A stretch of DNA of 64,000 nucleotides, taken from assembly GCF_014207255.1 (NCBI RefSeq), contig NZ_JACHCZ010000003.1, positions 706,933-770,932 of the forward strand, read 5' to 3'. How positions within the stretch are numbered: position 1 is the stretch's first letter; each line of letters starts with the position of its first letter. The position numbers and the translations under genes are program-made. The notes below the pieces were generated by a model. It saw only the letters and a program-made list of their open reading frames with translations. It searched no databases and was not told where the DNA came from. Below are positions 59,641 to 64,000 of this stretch, one piece after another. Origin of the DNA: Pseudomonas sp. JAI120. GTDB lineage: Bacteria > Pseudomonadota > Gammaproteobacteria > Pseudomonadales > Pseudomonadaceae.

Positions 59641-60092
59641 GTCAAATCTCCTGCATGATCTTTTTGCTTTTGATCTTTTTGTAAAAAGGCCAGTGCACCG
59701 TGAGTGGCGCAGCTGGGGCGGCCGATCAGCACGATCCCGCTGAAATGACAGCGGGGCGCGGCATTTTGCAGGCGAACTTTACGGCCTTCAAGGGATTATG
59801 ACGGGTGACGAAAAATTAACTACAAGTCACCCTGTGACTGATTGTCGCAATAGTTTGAAATAACCTCTTTAAATACAGGTGTTTAAAAGGCTACAGCTGA
59901 TTCGTATGTGTTTTTCCATCGTTTGTGTGAATAGTCGGGAATTGACCGATAGGAGTCGCTACAAGCCATGAAAATCATGGCCTTAAGCCTTTTTTCAGAT
60001 TGACAGGTACAGTCTGTTTAAATGCGACATATACGTACATCTGTAGGTTTTAAATTTAGCTGACTACAAAGTCAGTATGTGGGGTTTGTCCT
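59641..60092. other. AT-rich gap between pntAA and gcdR
   Basis: This 452-bp stretch is clearly more AT-rich than its neighbours. It must hold the pnt promoter on the minus strand and the end of gcdR. I see no gene, no strong hairpin and no convincing operator. Confidence 0.5.
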
Positions 60093-60992
60093 TTAAATGC
60101 TGGGGCTGTAGCGCTGCGATTGGTCGATCAACCAGTCTCTGAACGCGTGCAGTGAGGCTGATTCGACTTTTCTGTCAGGAATCATCAGGTAATAAGCCTT
60201 TGAGCTGGGCAGCGCCTCTGGGCTTGCGATCACCAGTCGATGTTCGTCCAGTTCTCGCTGGATAAGGAACGGCGGGATCAGCGCAATACCCATCTCGTGC
60301 ATGGCGGCTTGAGACAACATCGAGAATAGCTCGTAACGTGGGCCTGTCATGTCGCGGGGCACGTTCAGTTGTTGGGCGTTGAACCATTGGCGCCAGGCGT
60401 AAGGGCGGGTGGTCTGCTGCAGCAATGGCAGTTCTGCAATCTTCTGGGGGGTGAATCGCTCAAGTTCGCCCAATAGTCGCGGGCTGCACACGGGGACAGG
60501 ATTTTCTCCCATAAGCCTGTGGGATTCGGTCCCGGACCAATCTGCGTCGCCGAAGTAAATTGCCGCGTCGAATTCCGTATCCGCAAACAGAAAAGGGCGT
60601 GTGCGGTTAGTCAGGTTTACCGTCACCTCCGGATGCTGTCGTTGAAAGTCCTTGAGGCGAGGGATCAACCATTGCGTACCAAAAGTGGGAACTACGGCCA
60701 GCTCAATGGTATTTGCGCCCTGCTGCCCCATGACGGACAGGGTGTCGCGCTCCACGGCGTCCAGCTGGGTGGCGACGCGGCGGCTGTACGAAAGCCCCGC
60801 CTCCGTCAGCTTTACCCCGCGCCGTGAGCGCCGAAACAGCTCGACACTTAAAAATTCCTCCAGGCTGGCGATCTGTCGGCAAATGGCGCCTTGGGTGATG
60901 GAAAGCTCATGCGCCGCTTTGGTAAAGCTCTCGTGGCGGGCTGCCGCTTCAAAACTGACAAGAGCGGTGGTGCTGGGGATTTTTCTGCGCAT
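60093..60992 (-). CDS. gcdR: LysR-type regulator GcdR
   Basis: LysR-type regulator of 299 aa with the GcvA-like N-terminal helix-turn-helix (TALVSFEAAARHESFTKAAHELSITQGAICRQIASLEEFL). The effector domain follows (IELAVVPTFGTQWLIPRLKDFQRQHPEVTVNL). Adjacent, divergent gcdH and gcdG identify it with P. putida GcdR and PA0448, the activator for glutarate use. ATG at 60992 is preferred over an in-frame GTG at 61007; GAGG lies nine bases upstream. Confidence 0.92.
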   Translation of the reverse strand: MRRKIPSTTALVSFEAAARHESFTKAAHELSITQGAICRQIASLEEFLSVELFRRSRRGVKLTEAGLSYSRRVATQLDAVERDTLSVMGQQGANTIELAVVPTFGTQWLIPRLKDFQRQHPEVTVNLTNRTRPFLFADTEFDAAIYFGDADWSGTESHRLMGENPVPVCSPRLLGELERFTPQKIAELPLLQQTTRPYAWRQWFNAQQLNVPRDMTGPRYELFSMLSQAAMHEMGIALIPPFLIQRELDEHRLVIASPEALPSSKAYYLMIPDRKVESASLHAFRDWLIDQSQRYSPSI

Positions 60993-61150
60993 GTACCTTG
61001 TCCTCACATAAAAAGTGCTGATGTGCCATTTTCTTGTGTTACGAAGTGAGAAATTAGCACAAGCCTATGCAAAAACCTCGTTTGCTCTCCCCGCCTGGCG
61101 GGCCTAGGCTCCATCCACGACTTCTGATTTTTCTTTGCGAGGACTTATTC

Positions 61151-62332
61151 ATGGCTGGCAAGGCAAGCTTCAACTGGATCGATCCGCTGCTGCTGGATCA
61201 ACAGCTCACCGAAGAGGAGCGCATGGTGCGCGACAGCGCCGAGCAATTCGCCCAGGACAAGCTGGCGCCGCGTGTGCTCGAAGCCTTTCGTCATGAAAAG
61301 ACCGACCCGGCGATTTTTCGCGAAATGGGTGAGACCGGTTTGCTGGGGGCAATGATTCCTGAGCAGTACGGCGGCAGTGGTTTGAGCTACGTGAGCTACG
61401 GCTTGATTGCACGTGAGGTTGAGCGCGTTGACTCCGGTTATCGCTCGATGATGAGTGTGCAGTCGTCACTGGTGATGGTGCCTATCAATGAGTTCGGTAC
61501 CGAAGCGCAAAAGCAGAAGTACTTGCCGAAATTGGCCTCGGGTGAATGGATTGGCTGTTTTGGTTTGACCGAGCCTGACCACGGTTCCGATCCCGGCGCG
61601 ATGATCACTCGTGCACGCAAAGTGGATGGCGGCTACAGCCTGACGGGCGCAAAAATGTGGATAACCAATAGCCCGATTGCTGACGTGTTTGTGGTGTGGG
61701 CCAAGGACGACGCTGGCGATATTCGTGGGTTTGTCCTGGAGAAAGGCTGGAAAGGCCTGAGTGCGCCGGCGATTCACGGCAAGGTCGGCCTGCGCGCCTC
61801 CATCACCGGGGAGATCGTGATGGATAACGTGTTTGTGCCGGAAGAGAACATTTTCCCGGATGTGCGCGGCTTGAAGGGCCCTTTCACCTGCCTTAACTCG
61901 GCGCGCTATGGCATCTCCTGGGGGGCTTTGGGTGCTGCCGAGTTCTGTTGGCACACCGCACGCCAGTACACCCTGGATCGCCATCAGTTCGGCCGTCCAT
62001 TGGCAGCAACTCAATTGATCCAGAAGAAGCTGGCCGATATGCAGACCGAGATCACGCTGGCGCTGCAGGGCTGCCTGCGTCTGGGGCGTATGAAAGACGA
62101 GGGAACGGCGGCGGTTGAGATCACATCGATCATGAAGCGCAACTCCTGCGGCAAGTCCTTGGACATTGCTCGTATGGCGCGGGACATGTTGGGTGGCAAC
62201 GGTATCTCCGATGAGTTCGGGGTGGCACGTCATTTGGTGAACCTGGAGGTGGTTAACACTTATGAGGGTACTCATGACGTGCACGCTTTGATTCTGGGGC
62301 GCGCGCAAACCGGTCTTCAGGCGTTCTATTAA
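61151..62332 (+). CDS. gcdH: Glutaryl-CoA dehydrogenase
   Basis: FAD enzyme that oxidises and decarboxylates glutaryl-CoA to crotonyl-CoA in lysine/glutarate breakdown, 393 aa. Acyl-CoA dehydrogenase motifs: GCFGLTEPDHGSDPGAM, YSLTGAKMWITNSPIADVFVVWA and LARDMLGGNGI-type DMLGGNGISDEF. The catalytic base is Glu372 in NTYEGTHDVHAL. The start at 61151 (MAGKASFNWIDPLLLD) has GAGGA upstream. It is divergent from gcdR and 12 bp before gcdG. Confidence 0.96.
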   Translation: MAGKASFNWIDPLLLDQQLTEEERMVRDSAEQFAQDKLAPRVLEAFRHEKTDPAIFREMGETGLLGAMIPEQYGGSGLSYVSYGLIAREVERVDSGYRSMMSVQSSLVMVPINEFGTEAQKQKYLPKLASGEWIGCFGLTEPDHGSDPGAMITRARKVDGGYSLTGAKMWITNSPIADVFVVWAKDDAGDIRGFVLEKGWKGLSAPAIHGKVGLRASITGEIVMDNVFVPEENIFPDVRGLKGPFTCLNSARYGISWGALGAAEFCWHTARQYTLDRHQFGRPLAATQLIQKKLADMQTEITLALQGCLRLGRMKDEGTAAVEITSIMKRNSCGKSLDIARMARDMLGGNGISDEFGVARHLVNLEVVNTYEGTHDVHALILGRAQTGLQAFY

Positions 62333-62344
62333 TAGGGGAACGGC

Positions 62345-63565
62345 ATGGGCGCGCTTTCGCATCTGCGGGTATTGGATTTATCGCGAGTGTTGGCAGGCCC
62401 CTGGTCCGGGCAGATCCTTGCGGACCTTGGGGCTGAGGTGATCAAGGTCGAGCGACCTGGTAGCGGTGACGACACACGCGCCTGGGGCCCCCCCTTCCTT
62501 AAGGACGCTGATGGCGAGAACACGAGTGAGGCGGCGTACTACTTGTCTGCTAATCGCAACAAAGAGTCGGTGACTATCGACTTTACGCGCCCGGAGGGAC
62601 AGCAACTGGTGCGAGATCTGGCGGCCAAGTCCGACATCTTGATCGAGAACTTCAAGGTGGGCGGCCTGGCGACGTATGGGTTGGACTACGAGTCGCTCAA
62701 GAAGGTGAATCCGGAGTTGATCTACTGCTCGATCACTGGCTTCGGTCAGACGGGCCCGTATGCCGCTCGCGCGGGGTATGACTTCATGATCCAGGGGTTG
62801 GGTGGGCTGATGAGTCTTACCGGCCAGCCGGAAGGTGATGAGGGGGCCGGGCCGGTGAAGGTGGGGGTGGCGTTGACTGACATTCTCACTGGGCTCTACT
62901 CGACGGTGGCGATCCTTGCTGCACTGGCGCATCGGGATCATGACGGTGGTGGGCAGCATATCGATATGGCGTTGCTTGATGTGCAGGTGGCCTGCCTGGC
63001 GAACCAGGCGATGAACTACCTGACGACGGGGGTGGCGCCAAAGCGACTGGGTAATGCTCATCCGAATATCGTGCCTTATCAGGATTTCCCTACGGCAGAT
63101 GGCGATTTCATCCTGACGGTGGGTAATGACGGGCAATTTCGTAAGTTCGCCGAAGTGGCTGGACAGCCGCAGTGGGCGGATGACCCGCGGTTCTCTACTA
63201 ATAAGGTGCGGGTAGCCAACCGCGCTGAGCTGATTCCATTGATACGCCAGGCTACAGTCTTCAAGACAACGGCTGAGTGGGTGTCACAGCTGGGGCGGGT
63301 TGGTGTGCCTTGTGGGCCGATCAATGACGTAGCCCAGGTGTTTGCCGATCCTCAGGTGAAGGCGCGGGGGCTGGCGATACAGTTGCCGCATGCGTTGGCA
63401 GGGATGGTGCCGCTGGTGGCCAGTCCGATGCGGTTATCCAAGACGCCTGTGGAGTACCGTACTGCGCCTCCTTTGTTGGGGCAGCACACGGCTCAGGTGC
63501 TGCAGGATGTGTTGGGGTTGGGCTCGGCGAGTGTGAAGGCTTTAAAAGAAGCGGGAGTTATCTAG
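62345..63565 (+). CDS. gcdG: CaiB/BaiF family CoA transferase (glutarate CoA-transferase)
   Basis: Class III CoA transferase of 406 aa that probably activates glutarate to glutaryl-CoA from succinyl-CoA. Family landmarks: LRVLDLSRVLAGPWSGQILADLGAEVIKVE at the N terminus and NFKVGGLATYGLDYESLKKVNPELIYCSITGFGQ. The likely nucleophile is Asp179 in VGVALTDILTGLYS. It follows gcdH in the same order as gcdHG in P. putida (PA0447-PA0446). AGGGGAACGGC precedes the ATG. Confidence 0.93.
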   Translation: MGALSHLRVLDLSRVLAGPWSGQILADLGAEVIKVERPGSGDDTRAWGPPFLKDADGENTSEAAYYLSANRNKESVTIDFTRPEGQQLVRDLAAKSDILIENFKVGGLATYGLDYESLKKVNPELIYCSITGFGQTGPYAARAGYDFMIQGLGGLMSLTGQPEGDEGAGPVKVGVALTDILTGLYSTVAILAALAHRDHDGGGQHIDMALLDVQVACLANQAMNYLTTGVAPKRLGNAHPNIVPYQDFPTADGDFILTVGNDGQFRKFAEVAGQPQWADDPRFSTNKVRVANRAELIPLIRQATVFKTTAEWVSQLGRVGVPCGPINDVAQVFADPQVKARGLAIQLPHALAGMVPLVASPMRLSKTPVEYRTAPPLLGQHTAQVLQDVLGLGSASVKALKEAGVI

Positions 63566-63645
63566 CGGTGCTCCTATATATAGAGGGCGTTTTTGGTGGT
63601 TTTTTAATCAATTTCGGTAAGTTGATAGGAAAACCAAATTAAGTG

Positions 63646-63673
63646 TTGACGGCAGATTCTGGAAGTCTATAAT
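63646..63673 (+). promoter_or_regulatory. rRNA promoter 1
   Basis: TTGACG (63646-63651), 16 bases, TATAAT (63668-63673), then TCGCCCC. Confidence 0.75.
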
Positions 63674-63848
63674 TCGCCCCACTTCCGGCGCAGTCGAAAC
63701 GTAAAACTCCTTGGTAAACAAAGAGTTATGCGGGATTGGACGGCGAATTGCTTCAGTTCATCGAAGCCCAGAAGGAGTTGATAGAGTCGTGTTATTTGGC
63801 GCTATTAACGATTCGATCTTCTCGGTCGAAAGCGGAGAAAAAGAGGTG

Positions 63849-63876
63849 TTGACAGCAGCGTGTAACGCTGTAGAAT
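63849..63876 (+). promoter_or_regulatory. rRNA promoter 2
   Basis: TTGACA (63849-63854), 16 bases, TAGAAT (63871-63876), then TCGCCTCCCGC. The start GTGTTGACAGCAG is very like promoter 3. Confidence 0.78.
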
Positions 63877-63958
63877 TCGCCTCCCGCTAACGAGAGATCG
63901 GAAGCGCAAGTGGTTGAAGTTGTTGAAGAAATCTTCGAAAGCTTCTGAAAATAATCAC

Positions 63959-63986
63959 TTGACAGCAAATGAGGCTGCTGTAGAAT
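63959..63986 (+). promoter_or_regulatory. rRNA promoter 3
   Basis: TTGACA (63959-63964), 16 bases, TAGAAT (63981-63986), then GCGCGCCTCGG. This is the classic Pseudomonas rRNA promoter with a GC-rich discriminator. Confidence 0.8.
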
Positions 63987-64000
63987 GCGCGCCTCGGTTG

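Larger units (their letters stand above)
63566..64000 (+). other. Leader and promoter region of a ribosomal RNA operon
   Basis: This 435-bp stretch has no gene and three strong sigma-70 promoters facing right, each with a 16-base spacer and a GC-rich discriminator, as expected for stringently controlled rRNA. The 16S gene should begin just past the window. The text between promoters includes AACGATTCGATCTTCTCGG and TTGAAGAAATCTTCGAAAGC, which can pair locally. Confidence 0.8.

Noticed and set aside
61082..61110. TTGCTC-N17-TAGGCT as the gcdH promoter
   Set aside because: The match is weak and overlaps a GC-rich hairpin; not strong enough to list as a feature.

Overview
The window reads as an ordinary chromosomal stretch of a Pseudomonas of the fluorescens group. 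Support: nearly every protein is recognisable as the Pseudomonas version of its family, several neighbourhoods match the P. aeruginosa PAO1 gene order, and the gaps carry the REP element typical of the group (core GTGGGAGGGGGCTTGCCCCCGAT, in direct or inverted pairs). There is no prophage, insertion sequence, CRISPR array or tRNA. The window ends inside the promoter region of a ribosomal RNA operon, just before the 16S gene.

Layout. 1-3.7 kb: tail of a radical SAM protein, a beta-carbonic anhydrase with a SulP anion transporter, and a small conserved protein. 4-12.5 kb: an aa3 cytochrome c oxidase operon with its assembly factors (coxB, coxA, ctaG, ctaE, SURF1, a thioredoxin-fold protein, ctaA, cyoE, SCO), with a small two-helix membrane gene on the opposite strand. 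12.6-15.2 kb: methionine importer metNIQ. 15.4-17.6 kb: catalase KatE. 17.7-21.5 kb: a PA5502-type lipoprotein and the zinc importer znuABC with zur. 21.6-29.5 kb: thrB, a DUF2782 protein, polA, the small RNA ErsA, engB, a monohaem cytochrome, cytochrome c4, dsbA and an EEP-family hydrolase. 29.5-37 kb: diguanylate cyclase DgcH, lipoprotein amidase AmpDh2, the alginate two-component pair KinB/AlgB and a divergent small-protein operon ending in a lysozyme inhibitor (Ivy). 37-40.4 kb: glutamate/dicarboxylate symporter GltP and a nucleoside-recognition (SpmA/SpmB-like) membrane protein. 40.4-44 kb: an MCE-type lipid transport operon. 44-50.6 kb: a DUF5924/DUF2914 membrane protein, an M16 peptidase, a Na/Pi cotransporter-like protein, TerC and a CitMHS citrate transporter. 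50.9-54.8 kb: a secreted DUF4105 protein with a zinc-protease motif, three DUF2388 paralogues and two DUF1127 proteins. 55-59.6 kb: an acetyl-CoA hydrolase/transferase and the transhydrogenase pntAA-pntAB-pntB. 60-63.6 kb: glutarate catabolism (gcdR, gcdH, gcdG). 63.6-64 kb: three tandem rRNA promoters.

How the parts fit. The cox block holds the structural subunits, copper delivery and haem A synthesis for one oxidase. The 25-37 kb stretch is rich in envelope-stress and alginate functions: ErsA has an AlgU (sigma-22)-like promoter, KinB/AlgB control alginate and virulence in P. aeruginosa, and AmpDh2 and Ivy act on or protect peptidoglycan. The operon divergent from algB carries a good sigma-54 promoter with a consensus IHF site, and AlgB is a sigma-54 activator by domain content.

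The least understood part is 50.9-54.8 kb: a large exported putative hydrolase translationally coupled to secreted DUF2388 paralogues, followed by two DUF1127 genes that share an exact 13-bp operator-like repeat. Gene names rest on motif reading and remembered family knowledge; no database search was run.
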